This document shows, piece after piece, positions 19,008 through 29,037 of a DNA stretch of 64,000 bases (positions are counted from its first letter, which is position 1; every line of letters begins with the position of its first letter). The translations under genes and the position numbers were made by a program. Origin of the DNA: Bradyrhizobium sp. AZCC 1721 (GTDB lineage: Bacteria > Pseudomonadota > Alphaproteobacteria > Rhizobiales > Xanthobacteraceae); assembly GCF_036924715.1 (NCBI RefSeq), contig NZ_JAZHSB010000001.1:4827001-4891000 (forward strand), read 5' to 3'. The notes below the pieces were generated by a model. That model saw only the letters and a list, made by a program, of their open reading frames with translations. It was not told the DNA's origin and did not search any database.

Positions 19008-19250
19008 TCATCCCAAAAGCTCGACCCGGTAGTTCTCAATCACCGTATTCGCCAACAGCTTGTCAGCGGCATCCTTCAATGCCGCCTCTGCCTTGGTCTT
19101 GTCCGAGCCTGATAGTTCGATGTCGAACACCTTGCCCTGGCGGACGCTGGCGACGCCATCGACGCCGAGCGATTTCAGCGCGCCTTCGATAGCCTTGCCC
19201 TGCGGATCGAGGATGCCGGACTTCAACGTAACGGTAACGCGTGCCTTCAC
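19008..19250 (-). CDS. purS: Phosphoribosylformylglycinamidine synthase subunit PurS
   Basis: The 80-residue PurS bridges PurL and PurQ in the FGAM synthase complex. Typical segments are MKARVTVTLKSGILDPQGKA, the LGVDGVASVRQGKVFDIEL core and the ending LLANTVIENYRVEL. It lies 21 bases downstream of purC on the same strand, the usual purC-purS arrangement in alphaproteobacteria. Confidence 0.95.
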   Translation of the reverse strand: MKARVTVTLKSGILDPQGKAIEGALKSLGVDGVASVRQGKVFDIELSGSDKTKAEAALKDAADKLLANTVIENYRVELLG

Positions 19251-19271
19251 GAGATTTGCCTCAGTTCTTCT

Positions 19272-20039
19272 TTAGCTCTTCACCAGCACCGGACCCGAAC
19301 CGGCCGGGCGCTCGTTCTCCATCAGAATGCCCAGGCGTTTCGCCACCTCGGTATAGGCTTCAAGCAAGCCGCCGAGATCGCGGCGGAAACGGTCCTTGTC
19401 GAGCTTCTCGTTCGACTTGATATCCCACAGCCGGCATGAGTCGGGCGAGATTTCGTCGGCGACGATGATCCGCATCATTTCGTTCTCAAACAGCCGGCCG
19501 CATTCCATCTTGAAATCGACCAGACGGATGCCGATGCCCAGGAAGAGACCGGTGAGGAAGTCGTTGACGCGGATGGCGAGCGCCATGATGTCGTCGATTT
19601 CCTGCGGCGTCGCCCAGCCGAACGCCGTGATGTGCTCTTCCGACACCATGGGGTCGTTGAGCTGGTCATTCTTGTAGTAAAATTCGATGATCGAGCGCGG
19701 CAGTTGGGTGCCCTCCTCGATACCGAGGCGCTGCGACAGCGAACCGGCGGCGACGTTCCGCACCACCACCTCCAGCGGCACGATCTCGACCTCGCGAATC
19801 AACTGCTCGCGCATGTTGAGGCGGCGGATGAAATGGGTCGGCACCCCAATGTCGTTGAGGTGCTGAAACAGGTACTCCGAAATCCGGTTGTTGAGGACGC
19901 CCTTGCCCTCGATCACCTGGTGTTTCTTGGCATTGAACGCGGTCGCATCATCCTTGAAGTGCTGGATCAGGGTTCCCGGCTCCGGACCTTCATACAGGAC
20001 CTTGGCCTTGCCTTCATAAATACGGCGTCGACGGCTCAT
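19272..20039 (-). CDS. purC: Phosphoribosylaminoimidazole-succinocarboxamide synthase PurC
   Basis: PurC condenses CAIR with aspartate using ATP to form SAICAR. The 255-residue protein begins MSRRRRIYEGKAKVLYEGPE, the ATP-binding start of the family, and carries FHKH-type VEIVPLEVVVRNVAAGSLS and the LVDFKMECGR motif. ATG 20039 gives the standard N-terminus; the frame extends to 20108 without conserved sequence. purS follows. Upstream and divergent is the ATPase-inhibitor zeta gene, so the 318-bp space 20040-20357 should hold both promoters. Confidence 0.96.
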   Translation of the reverse strand: MSRRRRIYEGKAKVLYEGPEPGTLIQHFKDDATAFNAKKHQVIEGKGVLNNRISEYLFQHLNDIGVPTHFIRRLNMREQLIREVEIVPLEVVVRNVAAGSLSQRLGIEEGTQLPRSIIEFYYKNDQLNDPMVSEEHITAFGWATPQEIDDIMALAIRVNDFLTGLFLGIGIRLVDFKMECGRLFENEMMRIIVADEISPDSCRLWDIKSNEKLDKDRFRRDLGGLLEAYTEVAKRLGILMENERPAGSGPVLVKS

Positions 20040-20357
20040 TGGGATGTACCGTGTTTTGTTGAAATCCATGAAATTGGTGTGCTCCGGATGACAAGGGTTT
20101 GCGACCACGACGGAGCTGCCGTGAAGGCCAGGTCCTGAACTTAAGCGACCGGAAACAGAACAAGAACCTCGCCTGATGGCAACCTAACCGATTGGCCCAT
20201 CCAGCACAATCGACCCGGCCCGATTGGGCCCAACTTATCCCGATTGCCTGCGGCTTAACGGACTGTTGTTTTACCGATTCGCCCCCTCTATCTAGGTAGT
20301 CCATCGGGCGGCGACAACGCGGCCTTATTTACCGTTTGCGGGGATTGGAACCGAAGA

Positions 20358-20681
20358 ATGACCACTTTCGACAAGCGCGAGGAAGGTTTTGAGAAGAAAT
20401 TCGCCCTCGATGAGGAGCAGAAGTTCAAGGCCGAGGTGCGCCGGAACAAGCTGCTCGGTCTTTGGGCAGCGGAGAAGCTCGGGCTGTCGGGCGATGCCGC
20501 CACCGCCTATTCCAAGGAAGTGGTCGCGGCCGATTTCGAGCAAGCCGGCGACAAGGACGTCCAGGACAAGGTGGTGAAGGATCTTACCGCCAAGGGCGTC
20601 GCCGTCACCGCGCAGGAAGTTCGCGTCAAGATGGACGAACTGATTGCGGTTGCCGCCGCCCAGGTGAAGGCAGGGAACTAA
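20358..20681 (+). CDS. F1F0-ATPase inhibitor zeta subunit (DUF1476)
   Basis: The 107-residue protein is a DUF1476 (PF07345) member. This family was shown in Paracoccus to be the zeta subunit, an inhibitor that blocks ATP hydrolysis by F1 with its N-terminal region. The start MTTFDKREEGFEKKFALDEE is the conserved inhibitory segment, followed by KFKAEVRRNKLLGLWAAEKLG. The C-terminal helix bundle is intact. A GG-AACCGAAG stretch precedes ATG 20358. It is divergent from purC and is followed by an inverted repeat that likely ends transcription. Confidence 0.9.
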   Translation: MTTFDKREEGFEKKFALDEEQKFKAEVRRNKLLGLWAAEKLGLSGDAATAYSKEVVAADFEQAGDKDVQDKVVKDLTAKGVAVTAQEVRVKMDELIAVAAAQVKAGN

Positions 20682-20696
20682 GCGCAGCGAATAGGA

Positions 20697-20746
20697 AGTG
20701 GCGAATGGCGAATAGGAAAATACTATTCGCCACTCGCCATTCGTGC
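20697..20746. repeat. Inverted repeat, probable two-way terminator
   Basis: The sequence AGTGGCGAATGGCGAATAG is followed after GAAAATA by CTATTCGCCACTCGCCATTC. Either AGTGGCGAAT/ATTCGCCACT or GCGAATAG/CTATTCGC arms can pair. It sits between the convergent zeta-subunit and LysR genes, and the LysR stop codon (20723-20725) lies inside it. Confidence 0.7.
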
Positions 20747-21643
20747 CTTTCTGTATTCTGCACGCACGATCTCCAGCAACCGCCGCGCCGCCGCGCTCAG
20801 AAATCCACCGCGGCGCGTTACCGTGACGACGTCGTGGCTCGCCTTGAGATCGCGCACGCCGATGGTTGAGATCGTCTTGTGCCGCAGCTCTTCGGCAGCG
20901 TTGCTCTCCGATAATAGCGCGATGCCGAGCCCCGCTTCGACCAGCCGCTTCTGCGCAGTCAGGCTGTCGACTGGCGTCCAGTCGATTTCGCCGAGGCCGT
21001 GGGTCTGGAACAGCGCAAAGACATGCGCGGCCGTGATCTCGCGCCGTCCCGGTACGACCGGAAATGCGATCCAGCGCTCGCCGCGCAGATCGGCGAGCTT
21101 TGCGATCCGGCGGCCGGCGCGCGGATGATCCAGCGCGCATACCACCTGCAGCCGCTCGGAGAACAGCAATTCGCAGTCGAGGTCGCGCGAGCGATCGCGA
21201 TCATAACGCAGGCCGATGGTCACCTCGCCGCGGCGGACCATGTCGCTGACCTCCACGCTGGTCGCGGTACGCAGGCTCAATTCGACCTCGGGACGCTCGG
21301 CCGCGAAGCGCCTGAGAACCGCCGACAGCCGCCCGCCCGCAAGCGTGCCGACGACGGCGAGCGCGACCGGTCCTAAATCCGGCCGCGCCAGTGCGCGCAC
21401 CGCATTCTCCGCATCCTGGGCCGCAGCCACCGCGCGCTCGGCATGAGGCACCAGCACTTTTCCGGCGTCACTCAGCGTCGTGCGCCCCGCGATCCGCTCG
21501 AACAGCGGCACGCCGAGTTCCTGCTCCAGCAGCGCAATGCGCCGCGAAATCGCCGGCTGCGAGCGGTGCAGCGCTTTTGCGGCATTCGAAATGCCGCCGC
21601 GGCGATGGATGGTCAAGAAGGTGAGAAGCGCATCGCTGTCCAT
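20723..21643 (-). CDS. LysR family transcriptional regulator
   Basis: The 306-residue protein has the LysR layout: an N-terminal winged helix (MDSDALLTFLTIHRRGGISN with AAKALHRSQPAISRRIALLE) and a periplasmic-binding-like effector domain from about residue 90. It is divergent from the PEP-mutase-family gene with 118 bases between the start codons, so that gene is its likely target, as is usual for LysR pairs. The C-terminal residues MASGE are encoded by the inverted repeat that follows. The effector is unknown. Confidence 0.9.
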   Translation of the reverse strand: MDSDALLTFLTIHRRGGISNAAKALHRSQPAISRRIALLEQELGVPLFERIAGRTTLSDAGKVLVPHAERAVAAAQDAENAVRALARPDLGPVALAVVGTLAGGRLSAVLRRFAAERPEVELSLRTATSVEVSDMVRRGEVTIGLRYDRDRSRDLDCELLFSERLQVVCALDHPRAGRRIAKLADLRGERWIAFPVVPGRREITAAHVFALFQTHGLGEIDWTPVDSLTAQKRLVEAGLGIALLSESNAAEELRHKTISTIGVRDLKASHDVVTVTRRGGFLSAAARRLLEIVRAEYRKARMASGE

Positions 21644-21761
21644 GCTTCATCCATGCAAAAAGCTGATGATGCGTAGAGAAATAACAAATTTGGCTGATGG
21701 TAGATAGCCCGCTAGTTTCGTCGTCAACCAGACCGGCCAACAAACGAGGCGGAGATTGCCG

Positions 21762-22574
21762 ATGCGAAGTCAGACGGAAAAAGCCGAGGCGTTTCGCGCG
21801 CTGCATGCGCGCCCGGGCGCCTTCATCATTCCCAATCCCTGGGACGCCGGCACCGCCAAGCTTCTCGCCGCGATGGGGTTTGAGGCGCTTGCGACCACGA
21901 GCCTGGGGCTTGCCAACACGCTCGGCAGCGCGACCGTGAGCTTAGACGCCATCCTCGAGAATTGCCGAGCGATCGCGGAAGCCACCGACCTTCCCGTCAA
22001 CGCCGACCTTGAAAACTGCGGCGCGGACGATCCGAAGACCGCGGCGAAGGCGATCGCGCGCGCGGCCGAAGCCGGCGCCGTCGGCGGCTCGATCGAAGAT
22101 TCGGCCGGCGATCCGCAGAACCCGATCTACGACTTTTCGTTCGCGGTCGAGCGCGTGCAGGCCGCGGTCGAGGCGGCGCGCGCACTGCCCTTCCCGTTCA
22201 CGCTGACCGCGCGGGCGGAGAATTTCCTGCACGGTCGCAAGGATCTCGACGACACCATCAAGCGTCTGCAGGCGTTCGAGGCGGCTGGCGCGGATGTCCT
22301 ATATTCACCTGGGCTCTACGACATCGGCACCATTCGCACTGTGGTGTCCTCGATCAGCAAGCCGTTCAACCTGGTGATGGGATTTGCCGATCCGACGCTG
22401 ACCGTTCCGCAACTCGCCGAGGCAGGCGTCAAGCGCATCAGCGTCGGCGGCGCGATGGAACGCTACGCACTGGCGGCATTCTTGAAGTGCGCGCGTGAGA
22501 TGAAGGAGCGTGGCGCCTTCACGTTTGTGCGCGACATGGCGCCGATCAAGGAGGTGCGGGCGGCGTTTGTCTGA
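21762..22574 (+). CDS. Isocitrate lyase/PEP mutase family protein
   Basis: The 270-residue protein belongs to the ICL/PEPM superfamily (PF13714 type), whose members cleave or form C-C or P-C bonds of small oxo-acids with Mg. The sequence runs FRALHARPGAFIIPNPWDAG, then LATTSLGLANTLG, then the metal-site region NADLENCG and GGSIEDSAGD. The classical lyase active-site KKCGH motif is absent, as expected for this subfamily of carboxyphosphonoenolpyruvate-mutase-like proteins. ATG 21762 has GGAG ten bases upstream. It is probably controlled by the divergent LysR protein. The substrate is unknown. Confidence 0.85.
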   Translation: MRSQTEKAEAFRALHARPGAFIIPNPWDAGTAKLLAAMGFEALATTSLGLANTLGSATVSLDAILENCRAIAEATDLPVNADLENCGADDPKTAAKAIARAAEAGAVGGSIEDSAGDPQNPIYDFSFAVERVQAAVEAARALPFPFTLTARAENFLHGRKDLDDTIKRLQAFEAAGADVLYSPGLYDIGTIRTVVSSISKPFNLVMGFADPTLTVPQLAEAGVKRISVGGAMERYALAAFLKCAREMKERGAFTFVRDMAPIKEVRAAFV

Positions 22575-22584
22575 CGGTCTCTCC

Positions 22585-22705
22585 CGTCATTGCGAGGAGC
22601 GAAGCGACGAAGCAATCCATCTTTCCGTTATGCCGCGAGATGGATTGCTTCGCGGAGCCTGTCATCCGGCGGCGCTTTGCGCCGACCGGGTGGCTCGCAA
22701 TGACG
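22585..22705. repeat. Dispersed palindromic repeat, family B (copy 2, inverted)
   Basis: The element begins CGTCATTGCGAGGAGCGAAG and ends GACCGGGTGGCTCGCAATGA. It is the reverse orientation of the copy at 11692-11815: the block GAGCCTGTCATCCGGCGGCG here is complementary to the CGCCGCCGGATGACAGGCTC block there. It lies between the convergent PEP-mutase-family gene and cynS. Confidence 0.85.
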
Positions 22706-22718
22706 GTGGAGGCAGACG

Positions 22719-23207
22719 TCACTCCTCCTTAAATCCATACTCCGGCACATTCCCACTCGCGCCGTAATATTTATACGGCAGGAATTTGCCGGACATCGTG
22801 ATCTTGACCCGGTCGCCCTTGGGGTTGGCGACGCGCTCCAATGCCATGTCGAAATCGATCGCCGACATGATGCCGTCGCCGAATTCCTCTTCGATCAGCG
22901 CTTTCCAGGCCGGTCCGTTGACCATCACCATTTCGTAGAAGCGGTAGATCAAGGGATCGGTCGGCGGCATCGGCGTGCCGGTGCCGCGCATCGGCACCTC
23001 GTTGAGCATCGCAGTTTCCGCTTTCGACAGCCCGAACAATTCGCCGGCATTGGCGGCTTGCGGTTTCGTCAGCTTCATCTGGCCCATGATGGCGCCGACG
23101 ATCAGCACTTCCGAATAGCCGCCGATCTTTTCGCAGATGTGCTTCCAACTCCAGCCCTTTTCGCGCTTGATGTCGAGCAGCTTCTCTGTGAGGTCTTCGC
23201 GCTTCAT
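22719..23207 (-). CDS. cynS: Cyanate hydratase (cyanase) CynS
   Basis: Cyanase converts cyanate and bicarbonate to ammonia and two CO2, allowing cyanate detoxification or its use as nitrogen source. The 162-residue length is normal. The N-terminal helical domain (MKREDLTEKLLDIKREKGWS) is followed by the catalytic region PLIYRFYEMVMVNGPAWKAL and FGDGIMSAIDF, which contain the conserved Arg, Glu and Ser. It is the last gene of a minus-strand set with ABC transporter genes for the same substrate, separated from the ATPase gene by a palindromic repeat. Confidence 0.96.
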   Translation of the reverse strand: MKREDLTEKLLDIKREKGWSWKHICEKIGGYSEVLIVGAIMGQMKLTKPQAANAGELFGLSKAETAMLNEVPMRGTGTPMPPTDPLIYRFYEMVMVNGPAWKALIEEEFGDGIMSAIDFDMALERVANPKGDRVKITMSGKFLPYKYYGASGNVPEYGFKEE

Positions 23208-23228
23208 GCCCTATCTCCTTATGTACTC

Positions 23229-23316
23229 GTCATGCCCGGGCTTGTCCTGGGCATCCACGTCTTGTTTCGCATTGCCTTAAGCAGACGTGGATGGCCGGGC
23301 CACGCTCGGCCATGAC
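23229..23316. repeat. Palindromic repeat between cynS and the ABC ATPase
   Basis: The element starts CGTCATGCCCGGGCTTGTCC and ends CGGGCCACGCTCGGCCATGA. The blocks GCATCCACGTCTTG and AAGCAGACGTGGATGGC pair across the centre. The last 13 codons or so of the upstream ATPase gene lie inside it. The structure could moderate read-through into cynS. Confidence 0.7.
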
Positions 23317-24209
23317 GCCTCAATTGAATCCTCGCCTGCCGACGTCACGATGAGTTCCGGCTTGCCCGGCCGCACGACCGGCACGTTGCGCGGATCATGA
23401 TCGGTCACGGTGGCGGCAAACGTCTTGCTGCGGCTGACCAGGAAATCGACGATGTGATTGCGCACCGCGTAATAGAGCGGATGGCGGTGCAGATCGATGC
23501 GGCCGCGATCCTTCGGCAGCGGATTTTCCACGATCTCGGCCAACACGGCGCCCGGACCATTGGTCATCAGAAAAATCTTGTCGGCGAGATAGATCGCCTC
23601 GTCGACATCATGGGTAATCATGAACGCGGTCTGCCCGGTCTCGAGGCAAATGCGCCGCACCTCGTCCTGCAGCGTACCCCGCGTCAGCGCATCCAGCGCC
23701 GAGAACGGTTCGTCCATCAGCATGATCTTCGGCGTGATCGAGAGCGCCCGCGCAATGCCGACGCGCTGCTTCATGCCGCCCGACAGTTCCGACGGCCGCT
23801 TTTGCTCGGAGCCGGTCAGCCCGACCAGATCGATGAACTTCTGCGCATGCGCCTTCACCTTTGCGCGGTCCCAGTTGCGCCACTTCGAGGTCACGGCATA
23901 GGCGACGTTGCCGAGCACTGTGCGCCATGGCAGCAGCGCATGGCTCTGGAAGATCACGGCGCGATCGAGGCTCGTCCCCTCGATCGCCTGCCCGTCGACG
24001 ATAACCGCGCCCCCGCTCGGCTCGTCGAGGCCGGCGAGGATGTTCAAGACCGTGGTCTTGCCGCAGCCGGAATGGCCGATCACGCAGCCGAATTCGCCGC
24101 GCTTCATCGACAGCCAGAGATCCTCGAAAATCGTGGTCTCACCGCCACCCGCGCCCGGATAACGCCGCGCGATGCCCTCGATGGAAATGAATTTGTCGGT
24201 CATCGCCAT
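23277..24209 (-). CDS. Nitrate/sulfonate/cyanate-type ABC transporter ATPase
   Basis: The 310-residue protein is the ATPase of a NitT/TauT-type importer. The Walker A motif is GHSGCGKTT, the signature LSGGMKQR and the Walker B IMLMDEPF; the D-loop and H-switch (FMITHDVDEAI) follow. The start ATG 24209 overlaps the permease stop as TGATG, so translation is coupled. The C-terminal tail beyond about residue 265 is longer than the core domain, and its last residues run into a palindromic repeat. Clustered with cyanase, it most likely energises cyanate uptake; nitrate or another anion is possible. Confidence 0.9.
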   Translation of the reverse strand: MAMTDKFISIEGIARRYPGAGGGETTIFEDLWLSMKRGEFGCVIGHSGCGKTTVLNILAGLDEPSGGAVIVDGQAIEGTSLDRAVIFQSHALLPWRTVLGNVAYAVTSKWRNWDRAKVKAHAQKFIDLVGLTGSEQKRPSELSGGMKQRVGIARALSITPKIMLMDEPFSALDALTRGTLQDEVRRICLETGQTAFMITHDVDEAIYLADKIFLMTNGPGAVLAEIVENPLPKDRGRIDLHRHPLYYAVRNHIVDFLVSRSKTFAATVTDHDPRNVPVVRPGKPELIVTSAGEDSIEASWPSVARPSTSA

Positions 24210-25048
24210 CACTCCGGGAAAGTGACCATGCGCGTAAACCGCGCCAGGATCTGGTCGAGCAGCATGCCGACGATGCCGATCATGAGGATGGCGATGATGA
24301 CGTTGGTGATCGAGAGATTGTTCCACTCGTTCCAGACGAAGTAGCCGATGCCGGTCCCGCCCACCAGCATCTCGGCCGCGACAATCACGAGCCAGGCGAT
24401 GCCGATCGAAATCCGCATGCCCGTCAGAATCGTCGGTGCCGCCGCGGGCAGGATCACCGTGAAGGCACGCCTGACGGTGCCGACTTCCAGCGTGCGCGCG
24501 ACGTTGATCCATTCCTTGCGTACCGCGGCGACGCCGAACGCGGTGTTCAAGAGCATCGGCCACACCGAGCAGATGAAGATGACGAAGATCGCCGAGATCG
24601 AGGAATCCTTGATGGTGTAGAGCGCAAGCGGCATCCAGGCCAGCGGCGAAATCGGCTTCAGAATTTGGATGAACGGGTCGATCGCCCTACTGATCAACGG
24701 CGACATCCCGATCAGGAATCCAAGCGGAATGGCGACGATCACCGCGAGCAGATAGCCGAGGCCGACGCGCGCGATGGAATAGCCGAGCTGGATGCCGAGC
24801 CCCTTGTCGTTCGGCCCGTTATCGTAGAATGGCTGCCTGAGGTGCTCCCACAATTTCGCGCCGACATCTGATGGACCCGGCATCGCCGATTTGCCCTGGG
24901 TCGCCGTCAGCCCCATCAGCTTGGCGTATTCGGGCGACATGGTGGTGGTCGCAGCCGTCGGCCGCGTGGCGAGATGCCAGATGCCGAGGAACGCCGCGAA
25001 CAGCACGATCGAGACGACGGCGGCACGGAAACGAAGGGATGAGGTCAT
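24209..25048 (-). CDS. NitT/TauT-type ABC transporter permease
   Basis: The 279-residue protein is an inner-membrane permease of the CynB/NrtB/SsuC class with six or so membrane spans. The EAA-type coupling loop EWINVARTLEVGTVRRAFTV precedes ILPAAAPTILTGMRISIGIA, the family hallmark. ATG 25048 (MTSSLRFRAA) is preferred over an upstream in-frame start that would lie in a repeat. It overlaps the ATPase gene as TGATG. The 118-bp repeat 25069-25186 separates it from the binding-protein gene. Confidence 0.9.
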   Translation of the reverse strand: MTSSLRFRAAVVSIVLFAAFLGIWHLATRPTAATTTMSPEYAKLMGLTATQGKSAMPGPSDVGAKLWEHLRQPFYDNGPNDKGLGIQLGYSIARVGLGYLLAVIVAIPLGFLIGMSPLISRAIDPFIQILKPISPLAWMPLALYTIKDSSISAIFVIFICSVWPMLLNTAFGVAAVRKEWINVARTLEVGTVRRAFTVILPAAAPTILTGMRISIGIAWLVIVAAEMLVGGTGIGYFVWNEWNNLSITNVIIAILMIGIVGMLLDQILARFTRMVTFPE

Positions 25049-25068
25049 TGGGGATAGTCCCTCAGCAT

Positions 25069-25186
25069 GTCGTCCCGGCGAACGCCGGGACCCATACGCT
25101 GCGCCGACTCTTTTAGGCACGATGTCGGAAACCTTCCTTCATTACTAACGCCGCGGAGTATGGGTCCCGGCGTTCGCCGGGACGAC
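25069..25186. repeat. Dispersed palindromic repeat, family C (copy 1)
   Basis: The ends are perfect 29-base inverted arms: 25069-25097 and 25158-25186. The left arm contains CCCGGCGAACGCCGGG, itself a hairpin with a GAAC-type loop. The element sits inside the cyanate transport operon between the binding-protein and permease genes. A related element, interrupted by an insertion sequence, lies at 61699-63311. Confidence 0.93.
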
Positions 25187-25214
25187 AGCGGCAAATGTGG
25201 TTGCGGCCCCTTCA

Positions 25215-26597
25215 TCACGACGCCTTCCTGATCTTGAAGCTGGCGAGATAGTCCTCGGGCTTCGCAGGATCGAACGTCTTGCCCATCACCGAAAAGCTCT
25301 TGGTGGTGGCGGCGGGCGGCGTCAGTCCTGCTTCCTTCATCAGCTTGGCTGCGTCGGTGGCGAGATAGACCTGCGCGGCGATACCGGCATAGTCGATGTC
25401 GCCCTTGATCTGCCCCCAGCGCTTCATCTGGGTCATGATCCAGACCGCGAACGACTGCCACGGGAACGGATCGAAATCGACGCGGTTCGGCTGCTGGACG
25501 ATGTTGCCGAGCCCGTCGGCGAAGGTGCCGGTCAAAATCTGCTCCAGCACGATCGGCGGCTGGTTAAGATAGTTCGCCGGCGCGATTGCCGCCGCGATTT
25601 CCTTGCGGTTCTCCGCCTTGTGCGCGTACGCAGTGGCTTCAATGATCGATTTGAGCAGCGCGCCATAGGTATTCGGCATCGTGGTGACGAATTCCTTCGA
25701 CGCGGCGAAGGCGCAGCACGGGTGGCCTTCCCAGATATCCTTGGTCAGGATGTGGATGAAGCCGGCGCCGTCAAACACCGCGCGCTGGTTCATCGGGTCG
25801 GGCCCGAGAAAGCCGTCGATGTTGTCTGCCCGCAGATTGGCGACCATTTCCGGCGGCGGCACCGCGCGGATCTGCACGTCGGTATCGGGATCGATGCCGT
25901 GCTCGGCGAGGTAATAGCGCAGCAGGTAATTGTGCATCGAATAGTCGAAGGGTACGGCGAACTTGAAGCCCTTCCAGTCCTTCGGATTGCGCTTGTCCTT
26001 GTGCTTGATCGACAGCGTGATCGCCTGGCCGTTGATGTTTTCCACGGCCGGCATGGTGTAGGGAATTGGATTAGAGCCGGCGCCCATGGTGATGGCGAGC
26101 GGCATCGGCGACAGCATGTGGGCGGCGTCGTATTCCTTGTTGATGGTCTTGTCGCGAATGACCGCCCAGCCGGCGGTCTTGATCACTTCGACGTTCAGGC
26201 CGTTCTTGGCATAGAACCCCATCGGCGCGGCCATGATGATCGGCGTGGCGCAGGTGATCGGGATGAAGCCGACCTTAAGGTCTTTCTTTTCCAGCGGCCC
26301 GCCTTGCGCGAACGCTTCCGTCGCCGTCTTGAGCGGGAAGAACTGCGATAATGCCGCCGCTGCGGTTGCCGCGCCCACCGACTTCAAAAACGCGCGGCGC
26401 GCGACGTCCTGCGGGAAGATCGCGCGCATCACGGCGGATGCGACCACGCCTTCGTAGCGTTTCTGCTCGCTCTCGATGGCGGACTGGACCTGCAATTGGG
26501 CGGCCTGGTGCTCGGCTTCGCTGACATGCTGACCGCAGCTACAGCCACCGGCATGAAGACGGCGGTTGGGATCGAATGGATTGTCGAAGGTAGACAT
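25215..26597 (-). CDS. ABC transporter substrate-binding protein, CmpA/NrtA family, Tat-type signal
   Basis: The 460-residue protein is the first gene of the cyanate locus and binds the transported anion in the periplasm. It has a long N-terminal extension with a Cys pair (CSCGQH). At about residues 65-90 follows a twin-arginine-like signal, ARRAFLKSVGAATAAAALSQ. The mature part KDLKVGFIPITCATPIIMAA is typical of CmpA/NrtA proteins (PF13379). Start ATG 26597 follows GGAGGG at ideal spacing. Transcription should start from the sigma-54 promoter at 26630-26645. The specific ligand is inferred from the linked cyanase. Confidence 0.9.
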   Translation of the reverse strand: MSTFDNPFDPNRRLHAGGCSCGQHVSEAEHQAAQLQVQSAIESEQKRYEGVVASAVMRAIFPQDVARRAFLKSVGAATAAAALSQFFPLKTATEAFAQGGPLEKKDLKVGFIPITCATPIIMAAPMGFYAKNGLNVEVIKTAGWAVIRDKTINKEYDAAHMLSPMPLAITMGAGSNPIPYTMPAVENINGQAITLSIKHKDKRNPKDWKGFKFAVPFDYSMHNYLLRYYLAEHGIDPDTDVQIRAVPPPEMVANLRADNIDGFLGPDPMNQRAVFDGAGFIHILTKDIWEGHPCCAFAASKEFVTTMPNTYGALLKSIIEATAYAHKAENRKEIAAAIAPANYLNQPPIVLEQILTGTFADGLGNIVQQPNRVDFDPFPWQSFAVWIMTQMKRWGQIKGDIDYAGIAAQVYLATDAAKLMKEAGLTPPAATTKSFSVMGKTFDPAKPEDYLASFKIRKAS

Positions 26598-26629
26598 CAG
26601 CCCTCCTGCGCGACGTTGCACCCTAATTA

Positions 26630-26645
26630 AGCAAGGCACATGCCA
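26630..26645 (-). promoter_or_regulatory. Sigma-54 (-24/-12) promoter of the cyanate operon
   Basis: Read on the minus strand the site is TGGCATGTGCCTTGCT, a full match to the TGGCAYR-N4-TTGCW consensus with GG and GC at the correct spacing. Transcription would begin about 12 bases downstream, giving a leader of roughly 20-25 bases with a GGAGGG ribosome site before the ATG at 26597. The divergent neighbour encodes a sigma-54 activator. Confidence 0.9.
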
Positions 26646-26702
26646 GCCCCGTTCTGCGGCGATGGCTCTGAGATCACAGGGATTCTGCTGACATTGGCGA
26701 TT

Positions 26703-26752
26703 ACGAAAATTCGTGATACACGAAATGTCGTAGTTGAATTACGAGATTTCGG
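26703..26752. promoter_or_regulatory. Three tandem palindromic sites, probable activator-binding sequence
   Basis: Three related 12-mers occur at 26703-26714 (ACGAAAATTCGT), 26720-26731 (ACGAAATGTCGT) and 26741-26752 (ACGAGATTTCGG), a consensus near ACGAAATTTCGT. Larger palindromes overlap them, such as TTCGTGATACACGAA at 26710-26724. They lie about 60-120 bases upstream of the sigma-54 promoter, the usual enhancer position, and directly before the activator gene, so they may also mediate autoregulation. Confidence 0.75.
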
Positions 26753-26764
26753 AGTATCGACTGG

Positions 26765-28687
<1,923 letters not shown>

Positions 28688-29037
28688 TTAGGGCGTGTAC
28701 TCATAAACCACGGGCTTCCCACGACAAGCGGAAGGCACCCGGCTTGACGGTGATCGGCGGCTTGTGACCCTAGGCAGACATTCGCGTCCAATTTTACGCG
28801 AGGTAACCGAAGCACCGTCACAAGAATTTCAACGCCGTTACGACCAGGAATACGCAGCAGGCCGGCGCTGGTCAGTCTGACCGCTGCTGCGACCCTCTGC
28901 TCCTTTGGGGCCGTTCGCAATATGAGAACGTACTGATCTCAACAAATCATTGTGCCGGTATCGAACCTTGCGCGTTAGCCCAGCACATATTTGCAGTGTT
29001 CCGACCAGATTATTCAAACGGATAGGAAAGTGCTGCC
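28688..29037. other. 350-bp intergenic stretch with no convincing gene
   Basis: No open frame here has family-like sequence or a good ribosome site. The left part (28690-28790) resembles degenerate intergenic repeat material; CTCATAAACCACGGGCTT near 28700 has a partial counterpart as TTTATGAGTACACGA near 34861. The globin promoter is expected in the right part; ATATTTGCAGTGTTCCGACC near 28990 precedes the GGAAAG ribosome site. Confidence 0.5.

Noticed and set aside
25197..26351. 384-codon plus-strand frame in the cyanate binding-protein gene
   Set aside because: Shadow of the CmpA/NrtA-type gene, which has clear domain and signal features.
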